Assembly: GCA_048772705.1 (NCBI GenBank)
Contig: JBLWGC010000035.1
Location: forward strand, 186,001-250,000
Reading direction: 5' to 3'
From: Leidyana gryllorum EB-2025a
Lineage: Eukaryota > Apicomplexa
DNA: 64,000 bases
This document shows positions 11,671-22,978 of the stretch, in pieces (positions within the stretch are counted from its first letter, which is position 1; each line of letters begins with the position of its first letter). The position numbers and the translations under genes are program-made. The notes under the pieces are model-generated. The model did no database searches. It worked only from the letters and a program-made list of their open reading frames with translations, and was not told the origin of the DNA.

Positions 11671-13325
11671 ATGATCACGAGTCTTGGCTTCCTGACCCTC
11701 CAGGTGCTTTCAGCAGCAGCCAAGATAGGCGTCAAAGTTACACCTGATGAAGTGGAAAATAGACCGTTTGCCGTCCGCCCACTTTTTGAACCAGTACATG
11801 AAGATTTGCAAGCCCGTAGTGGCCACCAGCATCACACCTTGAATGTCACCGCCCTGGACATTGCCGGACATACAATCCCTCTGAGGGAAGTGTCTAACTC
11901 CTTTTTGCAGGACAAAGGACCGCTCCCCATCTTGACTTTCAACATGACCAACCCATCTCCTATAACCCTTCCGCTGCGTGACATAGTCGACAATGTGCTG
12001 TTTGGAGGTGAAAACGTGTTACCAACCTTCGTACCAAACCAGGTGAGCACAGCAGAGCAACGCATAGAAATCAACCGCTCATTCAGAAAGAAGCACTTCC
12101 TTTCGTAGATCTGCCAAGAAGGCCGATGCAAGCGTATTGCCAATATCAGGAATGTACCACAGCCGGTGCCGTCAGTCGAAACATTGGCAAACAAATGATT
12201 AGGATGTTTCAAACCTCAGTGCCCGGAATCTTTATGGAGAAATCACAGGCTTACATACACGCTATGGAGTACGCTTCCAAAAGAGGTATCGTCACGCCGA
12301 ATTTGCGAACGACTCGAGCTGGTAACCCAACGGTGGATGTTGCTGGGCGGATACAGAAGGACATCTTGAACAACGCATTGGTTCCCGATCTGGATCGAAG
12401 TTTGGCCACCATGGCTCAAAAAGCTACTCGTCTCTTGGTCTGGAATAATCTGGAGCTCATAGATCCTCCCGATCAACGGCGGCGGGCTCAATTGATGGCA
12501 CGAATGAAGGCACGGAACGCATTGGCGTGCAGACTCAGTGCTGGACTTTTGCCGACCTGTCAAAACCCGATGGACGACGACAGCATCGTAGTGATGCCAC
12601 CATCTAATGAGACTGCAATGATCGTGGACGATCTGGAGGAATCCCGATTGGGTCGCAACTCCACGGTGCTCCCTAATGACGAAGCCTTCATAGGGACACA
12701 AGGTTTTCGTTTGTCAGGGGTGGCTGCTTCATGCGCCCTTCAAGGTGGGTGCCGGGTCAATCATGACATCCCTCCGGCGCTGTTCGAAGGAGAGTATTTG
12801 GGCGAGATCGAGAAGGAAGAGCTGTTTTTTCGTTTTCTGCCCAAATTGAAGCATGCCTCAGTTAAAGAATTATTCCTGATCCCTGATGTTCGCACAAAAA
12901 TCAAGGAGCGGGCAGGATGGAGGCCTGAAGCAGTGGATGCGACTTTTGCGGCCTTAGTTCTACCCAATTATCGCGATCTCAACGCAGTCCTTGCAGCCAA
13001 ATTACCGTTCCTGTACCTAGAGGCACCTCAATTGGACGACTATCGCGAGAAAGAGGAGGACGATCGCGAGACGCTCGACGACGAAGAATGGTTGGAGGAT
13101 TTATCAGCCGACGAGTTGAGTGAACAGATTAGTATAGAGCAGAATCGGCATCGGAGGGCCAAAGACACTGTCAGCATTTTCGACCCCGTGAACTGGGGTC
13201 GACCATGGATGGACTGGAGGCTGGCCCAGCCATGCTTCAATGCTCAGACATGCCTAGGAATATTCGACATCAAACGGAAACTATGTGTGGTGCCAGTTGT
13301 GATCCAGCTTCAACCTTTTCCTTAG
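11671..13325 (+). CDS. Unrecognised two-exon protein (about 536 aa)
   Basis: Exon 1 is 11671-12042; a 44-nt intron (gtgagc...attcag) at 12043-12086 joins it in frame to exon 2, 12087-13325. The first ATG in the frame after the neighbouring gene is at 11671. The N-terminal part is globular with several hydrophobic strands. The second exon is mostly helical and includes a D/E-rich stretch (DDYREKEEDDRETLDDEEW) near the C-terminus. No catalytic motif, zinc site or membrane segment is evident and no family is recognised. Both exons are long, and the intron restores one continuous frame. Confidence 0.6.
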
Positions 13326-13509
13326 TGGGCCTCTTGGGACGACGACGCTGTCTCCGGCGAGTGTTTAGCAAGCGAGAATTCTAGAAGAGGCAGCAGTGAT
13401 CCGAAGAGAAGCAGTCACCTTTAAAGACTGACGCTTACATTACTACTACTCACTCCTTCTTCCACTTGAACTTGCTACCTCGTCTACACTGACTGAATAC
13501 ATTTGAACA

Positions 13510-14112
13510 ATGGTCAAGAAGGCTACGACAGCTTCGTCCTCCATGTCGGAAGCCCGCCCGAGCTCTTCGTCAAAGAAGACGATTACTGAGGAGCAGCTGG
13601 AGGCTATGAGAGTGGGCCGAATGAAGGCTCACAAGAACGGACGTTTGAGTACTCGCTTGGGACTGGATCTACCGCCTCAGCAAGTCCATCGATTCCTGCG
13701 TCGTGGTCGCTACACCAAGAGCGTGAATCGGAGCTGTGGCGTTTTTATGGCAGCAGCTATGCAGTGGCTGATGGGAGAGATCATTGACTCGATGGTTCTT
13801 GACGCTGAGAGAAGCCACAGCAAGATGTTGACCCCAAAGCACATCAGTGGAGCGATCGCTTCTGACGAAGAGTTGTCTCAACTCTTAGGCAGTGCTGTGA
13901 TCGTTCGGGGCGGAGTAAGACTATCGTACAGCGAGAGTCGTGGAACTCTGCCTTCGTCGAAGAAGAACAAGCCGCACGCAGCCAAAGCTACAGACGAAGA
14001 CGATGATGAGGAGGAAGACGAGGAGGTTGAGGAGAATGGTCCAGTCACGGGTGCTTCTGACGACGATGATGAGGGCGATGAGGACGACGACGAAGGAGAG
14101 GATGACGAGTAG
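13510..14112 (+). CDS. Divergent histone H2A variant with acidic C-terminal tail
   Basis: 200-aa single-exon protein. Residues about 46-136 align with the H2A fold: LSTRLGLDLPPQQVHRFLRR corresponds to the AGLQFPVGRVHRLLRK region, GEIIDS to AEILEL, LTPKHISGAI to IIPRHLQLAI, and SDEELSQLLG to NDEELNKLLG. Acidic-patch residues are partly kept (E of GEII, DEE), but the E of LEYL is replaced (MQWL). The usual C-terminal docking tail is absent. Instead, residues 161-200 are almost wholly D/E, with a few G, S, V, N and T. The N-terminal tail is long and Ser/Lys-rich. It would enter nucleosomes with H2B, but the sequence is too divergent to be canonical H2A and does not match H2A.Z or H2A.X by eye. 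Confidence 0.8.
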   Translation: MVKKATTASSSMSEARPSSSSKKTITEEQLEAMRVGRMKAHKNGRLSTRLGLDLPPQQVHRFLRRGRYTKSVNRSCGVFMAAAMQWLMGEIIDSMVLDAERSHSKMLTPKHISGAIASDEELSQLLGSAVIVRGGVRLSYSESRGTLPSSKKNKPHAAKATDEDDDEEEDEEVEENGPVTGASDDDDEGDEDDDEGEDDE

Positions 14113-14937
14113 ATTATGAAGGGGGCAAACACGAGCCCTGACAGCCAAGAAAGCGAGTCAGATTGGCTGTGAATGTGTTGGAATATGATATGAATGAGTG
14201 CAGGCGACAACTTAGTGATGGTTGTTAATGGTCTGGTGGGCCTCACGAGCTGGCTGATTGTTAGGTTGGTTGGTTTATTGTTTGCCGTGAACTGACTGAG
14301 CACTCAATTACCAAAGATTTCTGATAGATAGCTTCAAGATTTGAGAAGTTGGTGGTGGTGGTGCGTCTTAGGCAGAGCGGATTGGGCAATAGCAAATTGT
14401 CTTGTGTCTTAGGCAGAGCGGGTTGGGCAATAGCAAATTGTCTTGTGTATTTGCAATTTGTTTGCGGCGGCACATGCAATTGTTGGAGGATATTGGGTGG
14501 GGGTGTAGGAGTAGTGTGGGCGGATGATGTGAAGGCGTAGGTGTATAAACTTCTCGCTTGCTATTACGCCCCGGTACACTGAGCAAGTCATTTATACACA
14601 TGCAGAGGATGACGAGGACGACAACAACGATGCAACGAAGAATTGGTGTTACGAGTATTTGTTCTTGTTCTTCTTCTTCTCATAGTTATCAGCTGTGTTA
14701 TCAACTGCTTCTTCTGTCATTGGCACTAGAAATCTGTGGTGGTGTGTGTGTGCTCTGTGTAGCCCATGCTGGGAGCGTGTTGAGTGCTGGCAGCCAACGA
14801 TCAGTCGTCCTCCAAAACGGCGGTCGCAATATCAAATGGGAAGGGGATTGCGTCTCGCTGTGACGAAAGAGGGGTTGTGCTGCAGCAGGCAGAGTTATAT
14901 ACCCCAGCATGGCTGAGCACATATGATAGAAGTAGTG
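14113..14937. other. Intergenic region, 825 bp, no gene seen
   Basis: Lies between the 3' ends of the H2A variant and the converging CCHC-knuckle gene. It contains a 41-bp tandem duplication (separate entry) and TTG/GTT-rich sequence likely to be 3' UTR. Only short, low-quality reading frames occur. Confidence 0.5.
14366..14447. repeat. Two tandem copies of a 41-bp repeat
   Basis: The unit begins tcttaggcagagcgg and ends gtcttgtg. The copies run 14366-14406 and 14407-14447 and differ at about one position (agcggattggg versus agcgggttggg). Non-coding. Confidence 0.85.
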
Positions 14938-16685
14938 CTAACTAGAGCCGCCATCGTCGAGGGGGGCAGAGACTGCAAGCGTAGGAGGTCTTGGGGGCAC
15001 CGCAGAGTAACAGTCTTCGTCCCAGTCAGATCGAGGCGGCTCGTGCTCGACTTGGAAGAGGATAGCAGGGTTGATTAGCCAAATGGCGCGGCCAACAACG
15101 TTGGTGGAAGGACGGTATTTGGCAGCGTTCTCGTTAGCCAGGAAGGGCTTGGCATCCTTATCCTCCTCGGAGTCTTTAGCCGGCCAGCTGAATCCGATAC
15201 AGGTGGAATTGGAGCCAATCACAATGTTCAAGTCGTCCCTAGGCAACATAGCCTCAAGAGGCGATTGTGGAGGTCTCAAAGTTGGCGGTCGGCGGCCGAG
15301 CATTTCGAAGCAGAAGGACTGTTGGCGATACCTATTATCGAATGACATCGTCGCACCATCCCATTCGGTCTCGTCCTCCATCCACGAAGTTGACATTCGC
15401 GTATTCGAACTCCCGGCTCGAGACCGGAATACATCCAAGCGATCAGTCTCTGCCACGTAGTCATGCCTATTAGGGCCGCCAGCCGCGAAACTTAGGTGGC
15501 GGGCCGCTTTCTCGATTCTCTGCAGTGAGGAATCGCGGGGAGCTCGAATCTTGCTTTGGAGTAAATTGCTGCTGCTGTTGTGATTGCTTGTCGGCGTAAT
15601 CATCTCATCCTCTGGGTCGACCGCCATCTCGGGGGCTGAGCGCGCTGGCGACGTGGGCCGAATTATCGGATCAGCGGCAGGAAGGAAAGGCTTGATGGAA
15701 GGCGACGGAGACGGAGGAGGACAAGGTGCAGGAGGAGGAAGGCTCATCTCATTGAGGTTGGTCGGGGGAGAAGTACCTGACGGCTCGCTTAGCAGTGTAT
15801 CAAGACACGAGGTTATGATGTCCTGGAAGGTTTCGAGCGGGACCCGCTTGGGCATCGAATGCGTCGTCGGCTGCTGCAGCAGCTGCGAGGACTGGTGCTT
15901 CTTGGGAGGCCGCCACAAAGGCGGCTGCTGCGGCAAGCGTAACAACCCATCGCCTGGACGCGCAGCAGCCGCTTCATCGGGTGCCACTGGACCTAAATCC
16001 GCCATCTTACGGACACCAAATCCAACCGAGGTTTCCAAATCACCCCCTTTCAGGGACTGGGGAGGTTGACGGTGTGTGGTGCTGCCGCCCTGCGGACACT
16101 GCCGCTCCTTATGTCCAGCATTACCGCAACTTCTGCATGACAGATTCTTCGTGCACTCAAATGTCTTGTGCCCGAGCTCGCGACAATTGTAGCTGTAGCA
16201 AGAGAGTGCGGATGAGTGAAAAGCACTCCGAAATCACGAACAAAACACGGGGACGTCGATAACGCGCGACGGAGTGCGGCAATCCACCCAACGTTCGGGC
16301 ATCCGCTCAACGCCCAATAGACTGCGAGAGGGCGGCGCGGCGATCGAGCGGGGGGGCGCAACTCCCGCTGTTGCGGGTGAGCCAAAAACCGAGTTGGGTC
16401 GGTTTTGTCCGTGAAGGGCGATGGAGCGATTCTGGCCGGATTTGCACCGCGCAACGCGGATAGGTCGATCATTCGCAGCATTACGAGCAGTTTGGTACCG
16501 CTACTTACCATAGAAGCATTTGGGGTTGGGGGCACTCGGTCGAAAAGTGGCCCAAACTATGGCTGCAGCGGGATGATGGACAATCGGGCGGGAATAGCTC
16601 ACCAATTAAAGCATCGAGAATTCTCTTTCTCGGAGGAAGTGCGCCCTGCGCCCGTCTGACGTTGAGTGGTGGTTCTGGGTTCCAT
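14938..16685 (-). CDS. Three-CCHC zinc-knuckle protein (CNBP/Gis2-like N-terminus)
   Basis: Reconstructed from three exons, 16685-16603, 16562-16509 and 16192-14938, giving 463 aa. The start MEPRTTTQR is followed by three tandem zinc knuckles of the form C-x2-C-x4-H-x4-C: CFNCHSLGHFSTEC (split by intron 1), CYNCRELGHKTFEC (split by intron 2) and CRSCGNAGHKERQC. The first two introns fall exactly within the knuckle codons and restore the spacing, which supports the model. Such knuckles bind single-stranded RNA or DNA. The remaining 370 residues are Pro/Ser-rich with a more ordered region (about 260-420) containing VGRAIWLINPAILF; no second domain is recognised. It diverges from the myosin gene over 74 bp. 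Confidence 0.75.
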
Positions 16686-16759
16686 TTCAATTAGCGAGCT
16701 TCGTCAAACCTCATACAGAGCGGGATCTCATACTATTTTTTGGTGCCACCCATAACGCA
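16686..16759. promoter_or_regulatory. 74-bp divergent spacer between the CCHC gene and MyoA
   Basis: Contains ctattttttggtgcc and atctcat; the two start codons are 74 bp apart. No defined motif is recognised. Confidence 0.35.
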
Positions 16760-19700
16760 ATGCCCCCCAAACCCAAAGCTACTCCCAAGCATCTCGGCCG
16801 CATCTCTTCGGAAGTGCAAGCCGTGACTGCTTCTGGGGCTGTCATTCGTGTAAGCCGACTGCCTGCCTTCGCCACCCCCCCCTCTGGCATTTTCTCTCTC
16901 TCCCTCTCTCAATGGATGGACCGCTTACCGGACGTTGGTATCTGCTGCTGTACGTCCTCCTCGGCTCCGTGTTGGTCCTCTCTCTGGGCTGCATTGGGCG
17001 CTTTGGCCTCGTAAAGTCTCAAAAGGACTCTCATTTTGTGTGATCTAACTTTGCCGTTTCACTCACCACTCACCACTCACCACCACCCCCCCACCAAATC
17101 GCTTCCATTGACTCGTATGTGTCCAGAATTTGTGTGTATATACTGAGTTGGCTCCAAGCGTCAAGGCCCAGCCTGACCTCGTCTTCGCCAAGTGCCAAGT
17201 TCTTCCAGGCTCAACGAGCAAGACACTTAAGCTCAAACAGATAGACCCTCCTGGATACGAGGAGCATGTCTTCGACGCCCCAGTCGCCCGGTGCCACAAT
17301 GCGAACGATGACACCACCAACGACCCGTTGGCCCTGCGTGACATTGGCCTGCTGCAACATCAGAACACGGCTGCTGTACTCGACTTCCTGAAGGCTCGAT
17401 TCATGGGCAACAACATATACGTAGGTCACTTTTCATTCCCCGAGATCGCGCTCCCCAGACCACCGCCGACCCGTTGCTGGTGGCTATCAACCCGTTCCGA
17501 GATGTCGGACTCTGCTCCGAGCAGTACGTAACTCAGTATCGTGACGCGCGTACTCTCACCCATCTGCCACCCCATGTCTTCGCTGTGGCGCGCCAAGCCC
17601 AGGACAACTTGCTGGGAATCGGGAAGTCCCAAACCATCATCGTTACGGGAGAGTCCGGAGCCGGAAAGACTGAGGCCACCAAACACTGTATGCTCTTCTT
17701 TGCGTCTGCCAAATCGGGGATTGATACCAAGATCCAAAAGGCGGTCATGGCCGCCAACCCCGTCTTGGAGGCCTTCGGGAACGCCAAGACAATTCGTAAC
17801 AACAATTCCTCCCGGTTTGGCCGCTTTATGCGACTCTATCTGGGACAGCGAGGCGGTATCGTCAATGGGCAGGTCCAAAGTTTCCTCTTGGAGAAAGTTC
17901 GAGTTGTGTCACAAGTGAGTGCCTGAGGGGAGGGACAGCGTTATATTATTCTCGTCGCGTCGTTCAGCAACCCAATGAACGTTCATATCACATCTTCTAC
18001 CAATTCCTAAAAGGGGCTACCCGCCAAGAACGGGAGAAATATCGTCTCGAGTCGCTCCAGTCCTACAAGAATCTGAACGAGCGCTCGGGAGGCTGCTATG
18101 ATGCCGATAACATCGTAAGCAGATCGTCAGCGACTGAATTTGCTGCAATTCTCGACACAGGATGATCTGGAAGAGTTCCAGGAAGTGCGCGACTCTTTGC
18201 GTAATATGCAACTTAATGATACGGAGATTGATACAATATTTTCCGTCGTATCGGGTGTCCTCAAGTTGGGAAATGTCTCGTTCCAAGGCAAGAATATTGA
18301 CGGGCAAGACAATGCCGCTGAAATCGATGCCGGCTCTCGCGCGACCTTGAAGTCAGCTTGCGACTTGCTCTTCTTGCAGGATCATGATAAGGTGGCAGAG
18401 GCGTTGGTCAGTACCGTCAAACAGATCGGACGTGAAGAAGTCACTGTCCGTGTCCAAAAGCCAGAGGCCGCATCTCTAGTCGCTTCACTGGGCAAAGCTA
18501 TGTATGACGAACTCTTCAAGTGGATTATCCGCAGATTGAATGTTACTATTGAGCCCAATCCACAGCCACCCGCCTTCATGGGCATGCTCGATATCTTCGG
18601 CTTTGAGATTTTCGAAGACAATTCGCTCGAACAACTGCTTATCAACATCACCAATGAGTTCCTCCAGAAGAACTTTGTGGATATTGTCTTCGAACGCGTG
18701 AGTCTCACATACATCTCCCTGCTCCCCCTCTCTCCCCTACTCACACACACACACACTTCCAAGTACCAGTGGCACCTTTCGCCGTCTCCGTCTCCGTCTC
18801 CATGTGTGTGTGTGCTGCAAGTTTGGGTGGTTCTTTGTTTGTGTGGAAGTGGTTTTGGGGGAGATTGAATATATGTTGTTTTGCAGGAATCACGACTGTA
18901 TCGTGAGGAAGGGGTGTCAACAACTGAGCTGGTGTTCACAGACAACCGCGAGGTCATTGAGTGTCTGATCGGACGGCGCGGGTCTGTGTTTGCTCAGCTG
19001 GAAGATACCTGTGTGCAAAAGGGTAGTGACGTCAAGTTCCATCAGGCGATGTCGGGTCAAATGAGCTCGCATCGTTGTTTCTCGGTTCCTCCTGGTGGGG
19101 ATCGCGGGCTGAAGTTTGTGATCTCTCATACAATTGCCGATATTACATACTCCGCTGTGGACTTTACGTCCAAGAACATGGACATACTGAAGGCTGAGTT
19201 GACAGAAGTTGCCCAGGCGTCATCGAATCCCATCGTGCGCGAGATGTTTGGCGAGATTAAGGTTGAGCGGGGTAAATTAGCAAAGGGTCAATTGATCGCG
19301 AGCAAGTTCCTGGGCCAATTAGACGAAATGATGAAGATTATTGTGGTGAGTGAGCCGTTGTTTGTCTCCGGTGATGTTGTTGGGTACTTTCAGACGACTG
19401 AGCCGCACTTCATCCGTTGCGTGAAGCCGAACGAGAGCAAGAAACCATTGGATTGGGTGAACGAGAAGGTGTTGAACCAGTTGTTCTCACTTTCTATCCT
19501 GGAAGCTCTTCAACTGAAGAAGTTGGGTTTCTCGTGGCGCCGGCCGTTCCGTGACTTTGTGCGCTGCTACCGCTACTTGAATCTCGGGCTGACAGATGAG
19601 ATGGAGCGCACGCCAGCCGAGGATCTTGAAGCCGAGCGCGCCATCGCCGAGAAGATGTTGGCTCATACTGCCAAGTGTTTCGCTGCGCAGAATCTGCCCT

Positions 19701-20005
19701 TCCAGGAGGGCAAACACTGGCAGATGGGTAAATCGATGGTGTTCTTGAAGCCGGAGGTGTCCCAATCGATGATGCTGATGATGCATCAAGCAATGGAAGA
19801 CTTTGTTCCAGCAGTGGCGTTGTTCGAGGCCTTGTGGCAACGCAAACAACTCAAGGAAGACTTGGCTTGGAGACATGGCAGCATGATCCGCGCACAAGCG
19901 CACATTCGCAAGCTGCTGGTCATAAAAGGACACTCTGTGTCCAGTGTGTGTGCAGCCCCTCCAATGGTCAGGCCCACCGCCTCGATCACTCCATATTATG
20001 CATAG
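16760..20005 (+). CDS. MyoA: Class XIV myosin heavy chain (MyoA-like gliding motor)
   Basis: In Apicomplexa this is the actin motor of the glideosome at the parasite pellicle. Seven exons (16760-16849, 17127-17420, 17459-17914, 17968-18114, 18161-18697, 18887-19345, 19394-20005) join to 864 codons. It shows the N-terminal YTELAPSVKAQPDLVFAKC, TTADPLLVAINPFRDVG, P-loop GESGAGKTEATK, switch I NNNSSRFGRF, switch II DIFGFEIFEDN, NFVDIVFERESRLYREEGV, TEPHFIRCVKPNESKKPLDW, and a very short tail with IRAQAHIRK as the light-chain site. The short neck/tail and the spacing match class XIVa. Introns are 38-277 nt; the 48-nt intron at 19346 is in frame and easily missed. The tail is longer by about 20 residues than the Toxoplasma protein's. 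Confidence 0.95.
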
Positions 20006-20060
20006 CTGTCTGTTTGTCGGAGTTGATAGGTAGTTTCTTTTTGCTGTCGGCTACTTGAAC

Positions 20061-20360
20061 TCAATGGCATGTAGATAGCTCAATATGCAGCATTCGCATA
20101 TCAGTCACGGCTGCCCTCCGCTGCAAAGTTGGGGACTTGGATAGTAAGTCAGCGGACGAAGCTGACGCCAGCATGGCGTGGAGCGATGTTCGCCGAACCG
20201 GGCGCGGCGAACCCACAGAGTTTACTCGTGATCGATGGTGACCTGATCGTTGGCTAAGAATCTCTTTGTGTTGTGGCACCTTCGCGTACTCTTCCGACTC
20301 GACTCTTTCATCGTCAAAATGGGGAGGGTACAGTTCTACGAACTTGTGAGGGTCAATCAT
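20061..20360 (-). CDS. Possible small protein (99 aa), unrecognised
   Basis: ATG at 20360. The first 40 residues (MIDPHKFVELYPPHFDDERV onward) look protein-like with D/E/K balance; the rest is Ser/Arg/Ala-rich. It could be a small gene, an exon of one, or chance. It converges with the myosin 3' end. Confidence 0.22.
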   Translation of the reverse strand: MIDPHKFVELYPPHFDDERVESEEYAKVPQHKEILSQRSGHHRSRVNSVGSPRPVRRTSLHAMLASASSADLLSKSPTLQRRAAVTDMRMLHIELSTCH

Positions 20361-22765
20361 TGCTCTGATTCCCGATGTCGATAATCAAATCACACTGTGT
20401 CAACGCACTCTTTTAACAGCTCAGCCACTTTTCAGTTCGGTCGTGTGCGAATCAATGCCTACGTCTCGCTGCTCTCATGAATGGACGGATGGAGGGACGC
20501 TTATTAAGCCGTCGACAGAGAGAGAAAACCAAAAATGCACTTCAGACATGTCCGCCGAACCCCTTCTCTACACGACTTTCGTGTGCGAAACTGTCTGGAC
20601 CTGAGACAGAGTCGCACTGAGCACCGCCTTTCATGTCCGACCACCTGGGCTTCTTCCTTAACCACATTTCTTGACGTACGAAGATACCTCCGATAAGATC
20701 AGTATCGCGCAAGAAAAGAAAAGCGCGCAACACACGTGCGCGACTCGGCTGCGTCTCCACTGATACCCTCATGACTCGGTGGTCACGTCGGCTCATGGCT
20801 CTGACAGCGACTCTTAAGGGGTTTCTAACCGTCAATTCGGATTAGGTAAGAAACTCCATCAGCTGCCGAGCCCAAGCTGCGTCGCTGGAATGATGTGACA
20901 CGAAGAGAGGAGACGGCGTCTCCTCCGAGATCGTCACGAAGCGCTGGCAGCCAGCGGAGACGCTCGTCGTTGAGTGAGGATGGTGACAGTTTGATACCTG
21001 TTAATGATCTTTCGTGTTGCTATGGGGGCTGTGACGTTTGGCAAGCGGTCTCAGTGTAGATATGTAGTTGCTCGCTAGAAACTTCATGTCTCCAGAGACC
21101 AACCCTTTGGGGGAGACGCTGTATCCTTGCCAGCTGAGGCTTTGGAGGCCTACGATTCGCTCCTAAACCGGTTAACTCTGAGAGAATCCACGTCTGATGG
21201 AGAGGGGGTACACTGTTTCGGGCTTTTGAGGGATGGGTGGATGAATGAAGGAGAGCTGGAGAGAGTTCAGATTTCTGTCAAGCGGCAGATCGTGATGATT
21301 CGTTTCCGTTTCGGATGGCAAATAGATATGGTATGAAAAGAAGGCTGAGGAAATAGCGGGTGCTCTAGGAATCTGAGCATCCCATCACTGAGTCCTTGTC
21401 CAGTCTTCCAACCCTTGTAGAGACGCCGAATGCCCAAAAATGCAGATGAAGTTGGTGACTTCATAGTCCGAGAGTAGCCAGCCAGACTCAATTGGCTGTG
21501 TGTCAGACGACTATGGTGATTGATGCACTGCGCGATGTATACTTTGAAGTATGGCTCTCCTCTTGAGGTCGAGGTTAAGGACGGTGAGGTTAGGCTTGTG
21601 TACGTTGGGGTTCAGCCTGTGTAAGTGGTGGGTTGGCGAGATGTGAGTTTTGTGTTTGCCGTTTAAGTTCGGAAGACGACGGAGGTATCACGATACGACT
21701 TGTGTGGACAGATAAGAGAATTGTAGAAAAGACGGGTCTTTTCTGCATATGGTATGAAGGAGATGGTCATTTTTCGCTCTTGAGTGCAGTACACCTGAAT
21801 CCTTGGCGGCGGACCGAGCAGCCACCAGGTTAAGGGGACTCGTTATCATACTAACGCGCCGAGGTGGTGATCAAGTATACGTCTCGTAGAGCAAATCAAT
21901 TGGGAAGTGCATTCCCAACTCGCCAGATAACCAGTCAAAGTCATAATCGCCCGTCGAGTCGGGTATTTCAACATCGACGTACAGGACACTTAGTTGCAGA
22001 TTCGCAGTCGAATCCGAACTCTAACAACAGAGAGAACAACAAGTCCGTATATGTTGAACAATCAATTCGCCGATGTTCTTCCCATAGCACACAATGAACG
22101 TGTGCTTTGGGAAGTGAGGAAGATTAAGTCACTTCCACGATGGTGAAACTTGAGAATCTTTTTCGCGCAGACAAAGGCTGCCACAGAAGCAAGTGCTGCC
22201 AATAGATCATAAGGTCAGTCTAAAGGCAGATGCGGCCTGTTTCAGGACAACCCTCCTCATCAGACTCGAAAGTCTGAGAATCGCCGATAAAGGGATATAG
22301 AGAATGAAACATAAACTGGAAAGAATTAGTTGGGGTGGGTAAGGGTCGTCGATCAATCGATGCTCCATAGGCTTCAGAAGGAGCTTGTGAGACCGATTGA
22401 TGTGTTGGGCACATTTGATGCGATAAATGATGATGATGTAGGTTGCGGGGATGATGTCGGTCACTTGTTGTTGAGTTCGAGCATCGCACTTCTCACCACT
22501 TGTCGTTGGAGTCATCAGATTGGTTGGGAAAAACCTCGCGGGCGCTTCCACTCCTCTCACATAATGAGACTCTCTCCAATAATAAGACCACTCCACACTC
22601 AACACCCGCTACCACCCACTACGGGAGCAGTGGAAGCGGGGAAGTGGCAAGCGAGGAGGTAGAGACACATATATGAGGAAAGAGTCGATACGTATGGTCA
22701 GCCAACCACACTAACACTGCGGAACTGCGCGAAATACACAGACCGGCAGTTGCTGTGTGAGTGAC

Positions 22766-22789
22766 TGTGTGTGTGTGTGTGTGTGTGTG
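22766..22789. repeat. (TG)n dinucleotide microsatellite
   Basis: About 12 uninterrupted TG/GT units downstream of the SLC35F6-like stop codon, in its probable 3' UTR. Confidence 0.9.
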
Positions 22790-22978
22790 CCTGTGCGTGT
22801 AGGGCGGCTGCTTGCGTGATCCGAAAAAGATCAGCGATGTATTGTGTGAGAGGAAGCGGCGAGTTGGTGTTGGAGGCGGTAGTGACTCGGGGTTGCGAAG
22901 TGTATGAGTGGTAAAATAAAACTTGAGTGAGGTCTCCTTCCGAGGTGATGGGTGCGATGCATATCCAGCTGAGAGTAT

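Larger units (their letters stand above)
20006..22978. other. Large intergenic region (about 3 kb), no convincing gene
   Basis: Unusual for this gene-dense window. It contains only short frames, the best being 20061-20360 (-), and a (TG)n tract at 22766-22789. Base composition is ordinary. No tRNA-like cloverleaf, long coding frame or repeat array was seen; possible uses are UTRs, an ncRNA gene or a degraded element. Confidence 0.4.

Noticed and set aside
20542-20835. Minus-strand ORF of 97 codons in the gene-poor gap
   Set aside because: Arg/Ser-rich random-looking sequence without a plausible start context or homologous motif.
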